64,000 nt of DNA from Halichondria panicea (GCF_963675165.1 NC_087384.1:2990315-3054314); one strand, 5' to 3'. Shown: positions 9,620-19,975, counted from the first letter of the stretch. The notes: generated by a model not told the origin, from the letters alone. A program made the numbers and translations.

Positions 9620-10305
9620 ATGCAAGGGGATATATGCAAGGAAAATGTACCAGATCCCAACGATAGGGGATACTTTCCAACGAACACTGACTTAAGAAAT
9701 CATATTTACATGGCTAAGCGAGCCCTACAACTGTCATGCCTAGACCAAGAGAATATGAAACTAAAAGTTGAACAATGGAATGAGTAGCCACCATTTTCGT
9801 CCATATGTAGCTAAAAAGAATAGCGAGGGATAGTTTCAGCGGAAACGATGGAATTGATGGAGAGTTGTCAATAACTGACAACGAGCAATATGAGCAAACC
9901 CTGCACCAAACAGAGCAGCTTTTAGGTCGATATGGTAACACGATAAGCACTAATAAGTATGAACTTACTTTGTTCTTCATATGTGTTCGCACAAATGTTG
10001 GGTACTCAGTAGTGGCAGAATTTATCATACAAAGTGAAACAACAAAGCATATTCTGGAAGCTCTAACAATACTAAAAGCTTGGAACCCAACATGGCACCC
10101 ACAATACTTTATGTGTGACTACTCGCCCTTGAAACAGCGAGTCACTGTCTATTTGTGTGCATGGACCCGATGGGTTAAGGACCATAAGCACGGCCTCTCT
10201 ACTTCTGAAGCAGATACTGTACTTACCTTACTTCGAGCTTGTGCATGGGCTCAACCAGGTGACTTTATATTGATGTTATACATTGCGTATAACTATACAG
10301 TATAG
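9620..10305 (+). pseudogene. MULE-type transposase fragment
   Basis: The first part (9635-9785) translates as GYFPTNTDLRNHIYMAKRAL and LDQENMKLKVEQW before stops. The open frame 9865-10305 then gives LLGRYGNTIS, KYELTLFFICVRTNVGYSVV, AEFIIQSETTKHILEALTIL, KAWNPTWHPQYFMCDYS and AWTRWVKDHKHGLS. This is the MULE transposase core as found in many animal multi-copy genes. Compared with the family, the block with the first catalytic Asp ('LMDATYKT') is missing between TIS and KYEL, and so are the residues after CDYS and the 'FHREQ' helix. These are in-frame or frame-neutral deletions; the protein cannot be an active transposase. Confidence 0.65.
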
Positions 10306-10520
10306 TTGTATAACTATACAGTATAGTTGTATAGTGTAATTGATAAATCACACGCTGTATAACTGTACCACTTTATATTGATGTTATACATTGATTATAA
10401 TTGATAAATCACACTTAGTAGAAAGCGGTATAACTGTATAATTATACCACTTTATATTGATGTTATACATTGCGTATAACTATACAGTATTGATAACTAT
10501 ACAGTATTGTATAGGTGGTT
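10259..10520. repeat. Degenerate tandem repeat, AT-rich
   Basis: Three spaced copies of 'actttatattgatgttataca' (10261, 10371, 10450) alternating with 'gcgtataactatacagtat' units and 'ttgataaatcacac'. Overlaps the end of the MULE frame, so the repeat marks its right border. Confidence 0.75.
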
Positions 10521-10579
10521 ATTATTATTTCAATGATTATAAATTATAGACGATTAATAACGAATAAGTATATAATTAT

Positions 10580-11300
10580 ACAGACTGTAATGAGCTACTC
10601 TTCAGTTATATCTTCATTCTCGAAACATTTCGAGTAAATTTCTTCAGACAGCTTTACTTTCTTTAGTGATTCAACACAGTCACTGCTAAGTTCTCTGAAT
10701 GATCAGTACTCTCTTGTTGGCAGCTGTTGGCAGCTGTGGTCTCCCCGTACCCTAAAGATTCAGCCTGTCGCAGATGATGGGTAACTTGACTTCTCGCTAA
10801 TGTGTTTTTGGCGCTAATGAAACGTGCAGGTGTGATCGTTTGAGCGCCATTCCGCTGACAACAAGCGCATCATTATCAAGTTGTCTTCTTCAACCGGGTC
10901 TATTGTACAGCTGATACCCAGCATTTCAAACTTCTGATTATTCAGGTGGTGAGTTATTGCTGCTGCTGCTTCTACAGCTTTGGGTGATTCCCAAAGCTGA
11001 ACGTTTTCGTAGACATTGCCGTTCTAGCGCTTGTTCAAGGCAATGAACAACCAATCCTCTTGCGCTTTTTTTGTCTTTATTTTTAAATCCACATAATTCA
11101 TCATGAGTTTTTTTAAATGAATCTCCTTCCACTACGAGACCAATCGTGTGATGATCGTACACTATGATGATTACTGAAAATAGTGAAAGCAGTGTCAGAT
11201 GCCATGGGCACTTTGAGTTCTTCCAGATGCAGCTCCCGCTCAGGAGGAGGAAAATCAAAGAGCTGCTGTGTGTGCCGTCTGCGTCATGCACAAGATTCAG
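10580..11300 (-). other. Possible decayed gene, unrecognised
   Basis: The minus frame 11303-10938 contains IVYDHHTIGLVVEGDSFKKT and KSARGLVVHCLEQALERQ, which read like real protein. Below it, 10930-10590 gives LGISCTIDPVEEDNLIMMRL, and near the end a frame KKVKLSEEIYSKCFENEDIT before a stop. Frames shift several times and a 10-bp duplication (cagctgttgg) sits at about 10720-10740. I recognise no family. Confidence 0.2.
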
Positions 11301-11452
11301 CATTTCGTATACAAACGCTGGTTGTATAAATACAGCGATGTGTGGTCCATGCTAGCAGAGTAAGACTTATAATTTCTTGCCCAGGAGCCTCGAGTTAATA
11401 GGGTTATTATGCCTCGAGGCGTAGCCGCACGAGGGATAACGGTAAAGCTGAC

Positions 11453-11489
11453 TGTGTGTGTGTGTGTGTGTGTGTGTCTGTGTGTCTGT
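11453..11489. repeat. (GT)n microsatellite
   Basis: Uninterrupted TG dinucleotides for about 24 bp, then 'tgtctgtgtgtctg'. Confidence 0.9.
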
Positions 11490-11865
11490 TCCAGCTGTAA
11501 CTGCTCAACGGTTGCAATGCGACGAAAACTAACAGCTTCTATAGGCTTCTAGCCACGTTCTCTTGGATTTTGATTCGTGGATTAGCAAACTAAAGCTTCT
11601 TTCTCGAGTTATGGCTAGTTTGACTCACATTGAAGGCTGTTGCAGTCTCTTCAGAATCTTTCATAGCATCATCTGTCCGCACATACTTTCTATTCAACAT
11701 ATGAGTTAGCCTTGCACTAAAGCGCTAGCTTTTTGTTAGCTACAAGACTCAGAAAATATCTGTTAAAACAGCTAGCTAGCAGTAGCCATTGATCTGTTTG
11801 GACACACCCTTTATTATTCCTGTGGATGTAATGCGCATGCGCGCTCATTCCCCACGTGTGAGAAA

Positions 11866-12095
11866 CCAAGATCCAGATCCAGATCCTCCTGGCAGAATCA
11901 TCTTTGTCTTGAGGGCCTGGTAAGCCACAAAACACTACCATATAACAATATAGATAACAATATGCATGTACACAGGTCTGATATTATATACACTGAACTA
12001 CAGATCCTGGAAGAATCAATTTTCTTCTTTCTTGAGGTCCTGGTAAGCCACATAATACAATAAATAACAACAATAGATGCATGTAAATAAGTCTT
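11866..12095. repeat. Diverged two-copy tandem repeat
   Basis: Two ~110-bp copies share 'cagatcct...gaatcat', 'ttgagg.cctggtaagccaca' and 'taacaa.a...atgcatgta' (11875-11970 and 11998-12090). The intact piece 'cctggtaagccaca' occurs in both. No coding signal. Confidence 0.6.
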
Positions 12096-12153
12096 TTCTT
12101 CTCAGTGACTTTATATAGGTAAGCTAACTTTAATATAAAATTCATTATAGAAA

Positions 12154-12621
12154 CTAATATAACACTCTAATACTTTTGAGCGAAAGCAAAAACATGGCGA
12201 GAGGCATTAGCACAGCGCCAGCTTGAACACTAGTCTTAATAGGGTTATCGTGAACGAGTGCTTGTAGATTCTGTCCGTAAAAACTACTCATCTCGCCCAC
12301 CACGAGATTTCGACTTCGACTATGAGTTGAGGAGGTTGAGGATTCTGGAGATCGGCCTGCTGAGCTGTTTTTTTTCCCCTTTTCGGCTGCAATTACAAAC
12401 CAAATTATGGCTGGCTCACACGGTTCATCTTGATGTTTGCATTTGTTCCCATCATTGACGCTGTAGCTGTGAGCAATGGCCAAAAAATGAACTCTGGTGA
12501 ATGCATTAGCATCAGCGTGAGCATAACTAGTTTTACCAACGATGGGCTGAAAAGCGTCGATTGAAAATGTTGTATTAGCTTGCGCTTGCCTAGTTGCAGC
12601 TGAAAGCTTGCTCAGAGACAT
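12154..12621 (-). CDS. Hypothetical 155-residue ORF, unrecognised
   Basis: Open from a Met (12621) in a good context to a stop at 12154. Composition is Ser/Ala/His-rich with a basic Ser cluster (SSAGRSPESSTSSTHSRSRN) and a hydrophobic C-terminus (VLMPLAMFLLSLKSI). No motif I recognise and no splice support. It could be a chance ORF. Kept because it is the longest clean frame between 11 and 14 kb. Confidence 0.2.
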   Translation of the reverse strand: MSLSKLSAATRQAQANTTFSIDAFQPIVGKTSYAHADANAFTRVHFLAIAHSYSVNDGNKCKHQDEPCEPAIIWFVIAAEKGKKNSSAGRSPESSTSSTHSRSRNLVVGEMSSFYGQNLQALVHDNPIKTSVQAGAVLMPLAMFLLSLKSIRVLY

Positions 12622-12727
12622 TGCAGCGAAAACTGTGTGTGGGTTTTAATAGGGTTTTTCAATAGCAGCATAATATACTATGATTCGCTTACTTCACTGA
12701 TTTCACTTTTGTGGGGTTGAGGCTTCG

Positions 12728-12900
12728 AGAGGAGGAGCTGGTTAGCACGTTGAGAGGAGGGGCTGGTTTGCACTGTGAGAGGAGAACTGGTTTGCACTGT
12801 GAGAGGAGGGGCTGGTTTGCACTGTGAATGGAGCGACAGGTTCCCACTGTAGCTGGTAGAGGAGGGGCTAGTTTGCACTGTGACAGGATTTGCACTTGAG
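12728..12900. repeat. Minisatellite, ~25-bp unit
   Basis: About six units of the form 'ggtttgcactgtgagaggag' plus 'gggct' with deletions. Two overlapping minus-strand frames here are just the repeat read in different phases. Confidence 0.85.
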
Positions 12901-13421
12901 AGAAAAATATTCTTTAAAGAGTTTTGAAAATTAGGCTTGCATGGTACATTGGTTTTACCTAGTACTCACTGACCAATGGGATACCCGACCAATGGGATAC
13001 CCGCTTGAACGCAAATATTGAATGGATAGAAGCTAGCTGTAACCAAGCAGTATACAAAGAAACTGGGGCCTGAGGGAAAACTGGGTCTTGGTAACAGTAA
13101 GAATGCTGCATATCCTTCGATACTACATTGCTGTAATAAGCCAGTTTATTTGAAGTAAGTACATTATTTATACTCACTCAAGTAGTATCTACAGCTATAC
13201 GACTACACAACTCGTCATTCATTAAAATATAATCATCGAATGCATAACAATAACACTATACATGCAGGAATCGTCATCTCATCCAGTACACCAACAAAGG
13301 AACCAGCATGTTTTAGTGGTGTGTGGAACGACACACTATCACAGTTCGTTCGAGACCAAGTCTGGTAAGAGTTTCTTCCACAATACCACAGAAACCACAA
13401 TTATCTCAGGAAGTGGATCTA
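12901..13421. other. No gene recognised
   Basis: AT-rich spacer. A 14-bp adjacent duplication (gaccaatgggatac) lies at 12970-13003. Nothing else is recognised before the TTAA of the next piggyBac copy. Confidence 0.5.
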
Positions 13422-13425
13422 TTAA

Positions 13426-14291
13426 CCCTTTAACCGTCACGGGCCACGATCATGGCCCGCAATAGTGACTTTTTTTGCGAAATTCTAATTCTGCGATACT
13501 TAGGAAGTAGCTCGAACTACGCACATCCCTGTATAGAGGAAGAGCTGTAGAATCACGTGCAATTTAGTCTAGAAATTTCCAAGCCACATTGCTATGTTAA
13601 AATTTCATTAGCATCTTATCGCACGAAGTTTATAGCTATGGCTAGGTTGTTTACTTGTGCTGATGTGCTTGAGGACAGCAATGGCGATGTCTGCCTATGA
13701 TGGAGAGGGGATAGTAGGATACCTCCCAAAGGCTACCAGCTTTATGCCAGACGCTGATGAACTGTCTGGGACTGAGGACATGCACCTAGACGCTAGTGCT
13801 ATGGACCAGGACGGTAAAAGACCAGGAGAGGGCTCACTGTGTGACTCTGGCAAGTAGTATAGTATAGCTAGAATATCAGTAGTAAGTATAGTATAGCTAA
13901 AATAGAATTAGCAGTAATGAACAGTCTTTATGTGAGCTTGTAAATTTCATAGATCGTTCACCGATATTGTACGTATTGTACTTCAAATTGATATATCTTA
14001 GCACTGTTACATTCATATGATGTGAAAATCAAGCTTAGTCAACTAGGCTGATCCAACTAGGCTGATCCATAAAAAAAAAATTTTTGGATTTTATCTCACC
14101 GCTGGCCGAGCATTTAAAATGATAAAAACGGGTGAGCGTAATAACCGTGGTTGTTATGGCAACATATGTTGCACCATTTTATTCCTTGTTGTATGGGCAT
14201 TCTATTGGTATATGGTTGCTAGGCATTTTATTGCTCTGGAAACCCGATAGAGAATTTACAGAGACATTTCACTTCACTGTTAATTAACGGG
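13426..14291 (+). mobile_element. piggyBac-type non-autonomous element, copy B
   Basis: TTAA at 13422-13425 and 14292-14295. Left end CCCTTTAACCGTC plus the terminal palindrome with one mismatch (gatCat). The right end is shortened to ACGGG, having lost about 15 bp. Internal frame from 13638 starts MARLFTCADVLEDSNG and frameshifts; a second frame resumes at YDGEGIVGYLPKATSFMPDA. At 14034-14067 there is an adjacent duplication of 'caactaggctgatc'. Confidence 0.85.
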
Positions 14292-14345
14292 TTAAGACAG
14301 TTGACAGTGCAGCATGCACTTTTGACAGCCAAGACAGCCAAGCCC

Positions 14346-14990
14346 AATGCACTACATTTATCTTGGTGAGTGGGTACAACATGCTTGTTTGATACCTGGT
14401 TGTAAGGAAGGCCTGGTCACAATCGACGGCAATGAAAAGCTAACAAGGGCTATGTGTGCAGCACCGAAGGACAAAGTGAAGTGCCCAGTGAATCACACCA
14501 ACCTAGTGCAGTGTTGTTCCAGGTCACCAACTCAAAGGTGGGCAACATCAGAAAGCCAGCAAATTTTGTGAGATTCAGCAGTAGAAACGATGACGAGTCT
14601 CTGACACTGACTGTTAGCATACTAATAGTACTGATCGCTTCCGATGCAGATAGTAGCGAACTGTTGACTGGTTGTCGTAAACACTTTTTGACAGAACAGC
14701 TGGTAGCAGTGCGGCCATGTGGAGTTGTCGTCAATTCCTGTGAAATGTTTATGTACATGTACGGAAGAGATATAGATCAGTTGAAGCAATTTGAAGAAAA
14801 AGGGAGCGTATGTGGCAGATTTTCTTTTGAAGAATGTTAAGTTTATGGGGTTAGGGTCAGGACATACTGAGCAGTGTTGTCAGCCACCTAGTGTTGTTTA
14901 TCCTCGATATCATCCACTTAACGACGATTTTGTTGAAGCGAACACAGAGTGTCTTTCAAGTGGTTATGCATGAAGCAGCATCGATTTAAC
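14346..14990 (+). pseudogene. KDZ-like Cys-rich transposase fragment
   Basis: The 14347 frame contains CLIPGCKEGLVTIDGNEKLT then RAMCAAPKDKVKCP, a Cys cluster seen in large families of animal DDE transposases related to Kyakuja-Dileera-Zisupton. Downstream frames give TGCRKHFLTEQLVAVRPCGV, YGRDIDQLKQF, KGAYVADFLLKNVKFM, GHTEQCCQPPSV, PRYHPLNDDFVEANTE and near 14970 MKQHRFNFF in another frame. The order matches the C-terminal half of these proteins with several internal deletions, including the Asp-bearing 'YDRACDLH' block. The KDZ assignment rests on memory of the family and is moderate. Confidence 0.45.
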
Positions 14991-15068
14991 TTTTTTATGA
15001 TCATGTAAACTTCTATACATACCTTCATTGTTGTGGTGTTTCTATTATTACTAGGTATTATGTTTGCT

Positions 15069-15225
15069 AATGATCACTAACCCTAACCCTTGTTGTCTAA
15101 CTTGACTCTATCCCCTATATCCCTAACCCTAACCCAAATCTATCCCTCTCCATCCTAACCCTAACCCTAACCCCTCCTAACCCTAACTCCTAACTCTATC
15201 CCTAACCTAAACCTAAGTCTAACCC
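15069..15225 (+). repeat. Telomere-like CCCTAA repeats, interstitial
   Basis: Scattered runs of ccctaa/ctaaccctaaccc with degenerate 'ctatcc' spacers. CCCTAA is the strand complement of the TTAGGG metazoan telomere repeat. It is flanked by ordinary sequence, so it is an interstitial or decayed block, not a chromosome end. Confidence 0.7.
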
Positions 15226-15230
15226 AGCGG

Positions 15231-15524
15231 GTTTGAACCCATCATGGACTTTCATATTTTGAGTTGTGGTTAGAGAAGGAGACACTAATTAACCACAGAA
15301 TGTCAATGAGGGATCTATGATACATGTTTGTGCAAGGGTGCATGAGGAGACCAGACACTAAAAGAAGATTAGAGGGTTGCAACTTATAATGGAAAGGGTG
15401 TGTCCATGGAGATTTCTTTTGAATGGGTGTGGTTCTCTTGGTTCATGGTTTAATTAGAATGAAACCCGGGCCCTTAGTGTAACTGACTTGGTTTGTAGTT
15501 ATCTGCTGAACCCTTTGCCCTAAT
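15231..15524. other. No gene recognised
   Basis: Unique-looking spacer between the telomere-like block and the next piggyBac copy; no ORF or repeat recognised. Confidence 0.5.
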
Positions 15525-15528
15525 TTAA

Positions 15529-16352
15529 CCCTTTAACCGTCGGATTCTTAATTAACAGTGAAGTGAAATGTCTGTAAATTCTCTATCGGGTTTCCAGAGC
15601 AATAAAATGCCTAGCAACCATATACCAATAGAACGCCCATACAACAAGGAATAAAATGGTGCAACTGGTGCAACCTTACGCTCACCTGTTTTTATCATTT
15701 TAAATGCTCGGCCAGCGGTGAGATAAAATCCAAAAAATTTTTTTTTATGGATCAGCCTATCATATGGTATAAAGGCTTGACTAAGCTTGATTCTAAGCTT
15801 GATTCTAAGCTTGATTTTCACATCATATTGAATGTAACAGTATATCAATTTGACGTACATGTATTACTATATCGGTGAACGATCTATGAAATTTTACAAG
15901 CTCACATAAAGACTGTTCATTACTGCTAATTCTATATTAGCTATACTATACTTACTACAGATATACTATACTACTTGCCAGAGTCACACAGTGCTCTAGC
16001 GTCTAGGTCCATGTCATGCATGTCCTCAGTCCCAGACAGTTCATCAGCGTCTGGCATAAAGCTAGTAGCCTTTGGGAGGTATCCTACTATCCCCTCTCCT
16101 TCATAGGCACTGTCATCACCAGAGGAGACATCGCCATTGCTGTCCTCAAGCTGTTCAAGCACATCGGCACAAGTAAACAACCTAGCCATAGTTCGTGCCG
16201 TAAGATGCTAATGAAATTTTAACATACTAAATTGCACGTGATTCTACAGCTCTTCTTCTATACAGGGATGTGCGTAGTTCGAGCTACTTCCTAAGTATCG
16301 CAGAATTAGAATTTCGCAAAAAAAGTCACTATTGCGGGCCACGATCGTAGGG
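15529..16352 (-). mobile_element. piggyBac-type non-autonomous element, copy C
   Basis: Inverted relative to copies A, B and E. TTAA at 15525-15528 and 16353-16356. The right part of the window copy (element 5' end) has lost half of the terminal palindrome ('gggccacgatcgt' then directly AGGG-TTAA). It contains the best preserved acidic ORF at 16189-15971. A triplicated 14-bp unit (aagcttgattctaag) lies at 15781-15815. Confidence 0.85.
15971..16189 (-). pseudogene. piggyBac N-terminal acidic exon (copy C)
   Basis: 72 residues: MARLFTCADVLEQLEDSNGD, then VSSGDDSAYEGEG, IVGYLPKATSFMPDADELSG, and a C-terminus of CDSGK before TAG. An acidic, Ser/Asp-rich N-terminus is usual in piggyBac transposases, while the DDD catalytic domain is absent. 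The end 'ctctggcaagtag' looks like a splice donor (GC-AG class; in copy D the same site is ggtaagtag), so this is probably exon 1 of the ancestral transposase left behind in a deletion derivative. Confidence 0.6.
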
Positions 16353-16535
16353 TTAACTAAACCATGCCCATATGGAACTACCGTATCAAACCCCCTCCCA
16401 CTGTAAGGCTAACCCTCGCGCAAAAAATTTGCTGGTGAAAGTGTCTTTGACCAATGTAGTACCAAACTACATTGTTAAAACAGTCCTCTAGCCTGATGAA
16501 AACTTGTTTGTGGGTGACCACTATGTTGCTCAATA

Positions 16536-16651
16536 ATAATGTGAGATTAAGCTTGTTCCTGCAGCCGTACCAATACACAGTGAAATATCGACAAGGGAAA
16601 AGCAACGGGAAGGCAGACGAACAAGTTTATTGCAGAAGAGGTGGGTAGGAG
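16536..16651 (+). pseudogene. RNase H tail and polypurine tract upstream of the 5' LTR
   Basis: Reads LFLQPYQYTVKYRQGKSNGK and then 'gcagaagaggtgggtaggag' directly before the LTR. The same sequence precedes the 3' LTR at 21250-21354. A 5' LTR should not be preceded by internal 3' sequence, so this is the end of a second, otherwise lost, copy in tandem. Confidence 0.75.
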
Positions 16652-17019
16652 TGTGAAAGACTATGTTTCTTAGTTGGTTATTGTTTGTGCTTTTGTTCGT
16701 TATTGTATAGGGTTACTGTTCATGTATGCCAGGCAATGATTACAGCTGTTATAGTGTTAAATAGACTACATTCACTTATTTGGTATGTTGTGCAATACTG
16801 TACACCCAAGGTGTTAATCCCTCTCTCCTGCCCTGTAAGATCCCGTCAAACCAGTTTTAGAACCTGACAAACAGGAAGTGTTCAGGAGTGTATAAAAGGA
16901 CAGTGTGTTAGATTTTGAGTTTTAGTTGTTTTTGTGATGTTAAAGTTTATGCGATGTTGTGGAATTGATGTTGTTAAATGAAGATTGTTGAATTGAATTG
17001 TGAGAACTTAATAGTCTTT
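16652..17019 (+). repeat. 5' LTR of the Gmr1-like element
   Basis: Matches 21355-21710. Starts TGTGAAAGACTATG and ends TTAATAGTCTTT, giving a 9-bp inverted terminus AAAGACTAT/ATAGTCTTT. Contains 'tataaaagg' at about 16891, a likely TATA box, repeated in the 3' copy. Differs from the 3' LTR by short insertions (for example 'cttagttggttatt' near 16668 only here). Confidence 0.85.
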
Positions 17020-17039
17020 TGGTGGCAGCGGTGGGATCC
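17020..17039 (+). promoter_or_regulatory. Primer-binding site, tRNA-Leu
   Basis: TGGTGGCAGCGGTGGGATCC is complementary to a tRNA 3' end ...GGATCCCACCGCTGCCACCA. Metazoan tRNA-Leu(AAG) ends in AATCCCACCGCTGCCA-CCA, a match over all but one base. Confidence 0.75.
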
Positions 17040-17109
17040 TATTGAGCTAGACGAGCTGGAGGAAGCAATTGGTGAAACTCAACCCTCACTGTAAAGGACT
17101 GAACAGTTT

Positions 17110-17760
17110 ATGAGTACACGAGTCTACAACACATCTATGGCACAGGACGATGGCAGCATGGAGCCAGCATGGAGCGGATTCTACAGATGCTACTGGAAGA
17201 ACGACAGTCGCGAGAATGCTAGACGCGATGCCGAACGAGAGACTGCACATCAGCTGCAGATAAGGGAGCAGATGGAAGCCATGCGGGGCTGGATGGAGCA
17301 TAGTGGTGCTCGAGAACAGGAGCGAGCTGGCCGAGCACGGTTGTCGAAGTTATCGGATTCGGAAGACATCGAGGCTGGTCTTCAAGCTTGCCGAGGCGTA
17401 TGCAGCAGTTGACGAGTTAAAGAGGCGATTCTGAGACGGTACGATGTGAGCGAAGAGAGTTATCGCAGACGATTTCAAGTGACCCGAAAAAGCAAGAATG
17501 AGACTTTTCGAGAGCTAGCAGTGACGCTAGCAAAGAAGGCCGGATGCTGTCGGAGAAGAAGCCCAAGTGTGGAAACGAAGCTGGATGCCTGGCAGATGAT
17601 TATGTGCAGGCGAGATGGTGTGTGGATCGGGGATGGACAAAGGAGCAGACTGGAGAACCGAGAAAATGTCACAAGTGTGGAAAGCCTGGACATTTCGCTA
17701 GGGTGTGCTCAGGAAACTTCAGAGAGGCTGAATTCGGACAAGAAGGAGAGCCCTAGGTTT
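17110..17760 (+). pseudogene. Gag of the Gmr1-like element with zinc knuckle
   Basis: Frame 17110-17412 starts MSTRVYNTSM and holds a Glu/Arg-rich helix (ARRDAERETAHQLQIREQME). Frame 17446 onward has SEESYRRRFQVTRKS and ETFRELAVTLA, typical of metavirid capsid. An intact CCHC knuckle CHKCGKPGHFARVC is encoded at 17667-17708. A second knuckle begins CFNCGVLG at about 17779 but is broken by a ~17-bp tandem duplication (ttgtggtgtattgggg). At least two frameshifts. Confidence 0.75.
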
Positions 17761-17788
17761 GAACCCAAAAAGGTAAAATGTTTTAATT

Positions 17789-18360
17789 GTGGTGTATTGG
17801 GGATTGTGGTGTATTGGGGCTTCCAGGTGCCCAGAGAAAGTTGTGCCGATCAGTAGGTTTGGACTGGTAGAAGGTCAAACGGTGGCAGATATTGTGTTGG
17901 ATACTGGGTGCTTTAGAACGATGGTGCATAAGAACCTGGTAGATAAGACGAAGTATCTGGAAGGAGAAGCAGTAACAATACGATGCATTATACAAACGGC
18001 CCCTTGGCAGCAGTGTTGCCTACATCAGTGTTGCTGGGAACGGATGTTGTTGCAGGAAAACCCAAGTATCAGACATACAGCTGCAGTGTATGTGGTGCGA
18101 ACACGTGGTCAGACCAGACAGGAGGAAGCCGAAGATGCTATGAAGAAAAAGAGAGAACCAAAATGGTGGAGACGACAGCTGAAACGCAATTGGTTGGTAG
18201 TGAATTCGATGACGATTTGTTTGAAGAGAATAAACCCTACTTGAGCCGGAGTCAGAAGAGAACAGAGGATAGAACATGGCCTAGTGCGTGCTCAAGATCC
18301 CCCACTAATCAAGATCCCCCACTAAACAAAAGTGAGGTACGTAGTATTGTTGGACAGTAA
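17789..18360 (+). pseudogene. Aspartic protease and linker of the Gmr1-like element
   Basis: VADIVLDTGCFRTMVHKNLV contains the catalytic DTG (about 17897-17905), where DTG-(A/S/C) followed by hydrophobics is typical of retropepsins. Later the sequence LAAVLPTSVLLGTDV (17995-18045, other frame) resembles the C-terminal protease 'LP..VLLG.D' strand. The tail is acidic and frameshifted. Confidence 0.65.
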
Positions 18361-18399
18361 ATTTACAGCAAACTGACGACACTCTGAAGCATGTACGAG

Positions 18400-19975
18400 C
18401 TGGAATGACTGATACTGGGTTCTTAGAACGAGACGGATTGATTTATAGACGATGGGTGCCAGCTAAGCGAGAGGCCGAGGAGGTGTTGCCAAAGGACTAT
18501 CGTCATAATGTTTTACATATTGCACACACTAGGTGGACACCTTGGAAAGAAGAAAACAGCCAGGAGAGTTATGGACAGGTTCTATTGACCAACTTTGTTT
18601 GGTGACGTTAAAGACTATTGCCGTAGCTGTGCCAGAAGTGTACCCGGAGGCGAGGTGCCACTCCCCTGTATCTCCACCCCGTTTGAACGAATTGCCTTGG
18701 ACATCATTGGCCCACTGCCAAGGAACCGCTCAGGAAACCGGTACGTCCTTGTGATATGTGATTATGGAACTAGATACCCAGAAGCGAAATTGATCGATGC
18801 GGAGCACGTGCTAGTGAAGCCTCCCGAAAGAGATCCTCACCGATCAGGGGACCAACTTCACCTCACAGATGTTGGCCGAACTGCTTGGAGTAAAAGCTAG
18901 CCCCCAAACATTCGAACAGACACTGAAAGAGATGCTCAGAAAATCAGCAGCAGAGGATGGTAAGGATTGGGACAAGCTAATCCCATATGTTTTGTTTGCA
19001 TACAGAGAAGTCCCACAAGAAAGTACAGGATACTCCCCATTTGAGCTGCTCTATGGCCGTGATGTCAGAGGACTGTATTGAAGGAGGCTGATGAAAGTAT
19101 TTCCACCATGTTCTGCTAATGCGAGAAAGAATGGCTGCACAAAAGTCTCAGAAGCGTTACTATGATCGAGGCACCAGAGAGAGAACAGGTCAGAGGCGGA
19201 TCTAGACATTAGAAAAGGGTGGTTCCTAAAAGCAATTGGTAAAAGGATAATGAGCCCAGCAGCGCAAAAATTGGACCACGCCCACTTCCGGTATACCCTC
19301 CGCCCATTTCCGGTGTCGTTTCCTGTCACCTGAGTGCTAGGCCAAGCTGCTAGGGAGGTCTATTATAGTACCGTAGTCTAGCTATAGCTATGGCTCCAGT
19401 GCAGTGATAGCATCCTGTGACTCTGAACCTACAATTGAAGTTGTTTTTATTTATAAGTTTTGTTGTTTATTTATATGATTTGGATTTTTATTTATGTGAA
19501 ACCGTACCTGCTCTACTCTTTTTGAGAATGGTTCCTGTTACTCATTGTTGTATAATAAGTAAGTCTGGTTAAACATAATTACCACAATCAAAGCCATCTT
19601 GTATCCAATTAATTACTGCTTACTATGCAATTTTTGCAACGCGATCAGTTGAGAAAGAGTAAAGAAGCTGCCACTGCTTTTAGCTAAGTTCTGTTCCTTC
19701 TAGAGTGGACTACATGCAGGTATTGACATTACTACATAAGTAGAATAGGTAAAACATGACTGTAAATGACTGTAGATTGCTAAAAATCAATTTTAATATT
19801 TTGAGCAAAAGGGGGGTTCCTTTGCTCCCTTGGATCTCCCCCTGGATCTACCTCTGCAGGTCCTCGTGCTACTTCCGACCACAAGCTCAAGGGCAAAGTG
19901 AACTATTTGGTAAACCTACACGATCGGCGTAAAAGCAAACGAGTATTCCACGGGCTAACAAGCACTAACTACTTT
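18400..19975 (+). pseudogene. Integrase of the Gmr1-like element, split by a MITE
   Basis: HHCC zinc domain: HNVLHIAHT at 18509-18535 and DYCRSCARS at 18610-18640. Catalytic core: FERIALDIIGPLPRN (first Asp, about 18690), YVLVICDYGTRYPEA, then after a frameshift DQGTNFTSQMLAELLG (second Asp), and WDKLIPYVLFAYREVPQEST followed by GYSPFELLYGRDVRG. The C-terminal part KSQKRYYDRGTRER stops at the MITE (19191) and resumes after 19862 with VLVLLPTTS, NYLVNLHDRRKSKRVFH. This is the normal Ty3/gypsy integrase architecture. Confidence 0.8.
19191..19856 (+). mobile_element. hAT-like MITE inside the integrase
   Basis: Begins CAGAGGCGGATCTAG and ends CTGGATCTACCTCTG, which are 13/15 inverse complements. 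Flanked by CAGGT direct repeats (19186-19190, 19857-19861). A CAG(A/T)GGCGGATC terminus is common among hAT-type elements; the expected TSD there is 8 bp, so the 5-bp repeat may be eroded. Integrase coding resumes on both sides. No ORF inside. Confidence 0.75.

Noticed and set aside
10009-10520. AT-rich repeats near 10.3-10.5 kb as a CRISPR-like array
   Set aside because: Units are unequal and contiguous, with no constant spacer length, in a eukaryotic context.
12678-12895. Pro/Ser-rich minus-strand proteins
   Set aside because: Two phases of the same 25-bp minisatellite.
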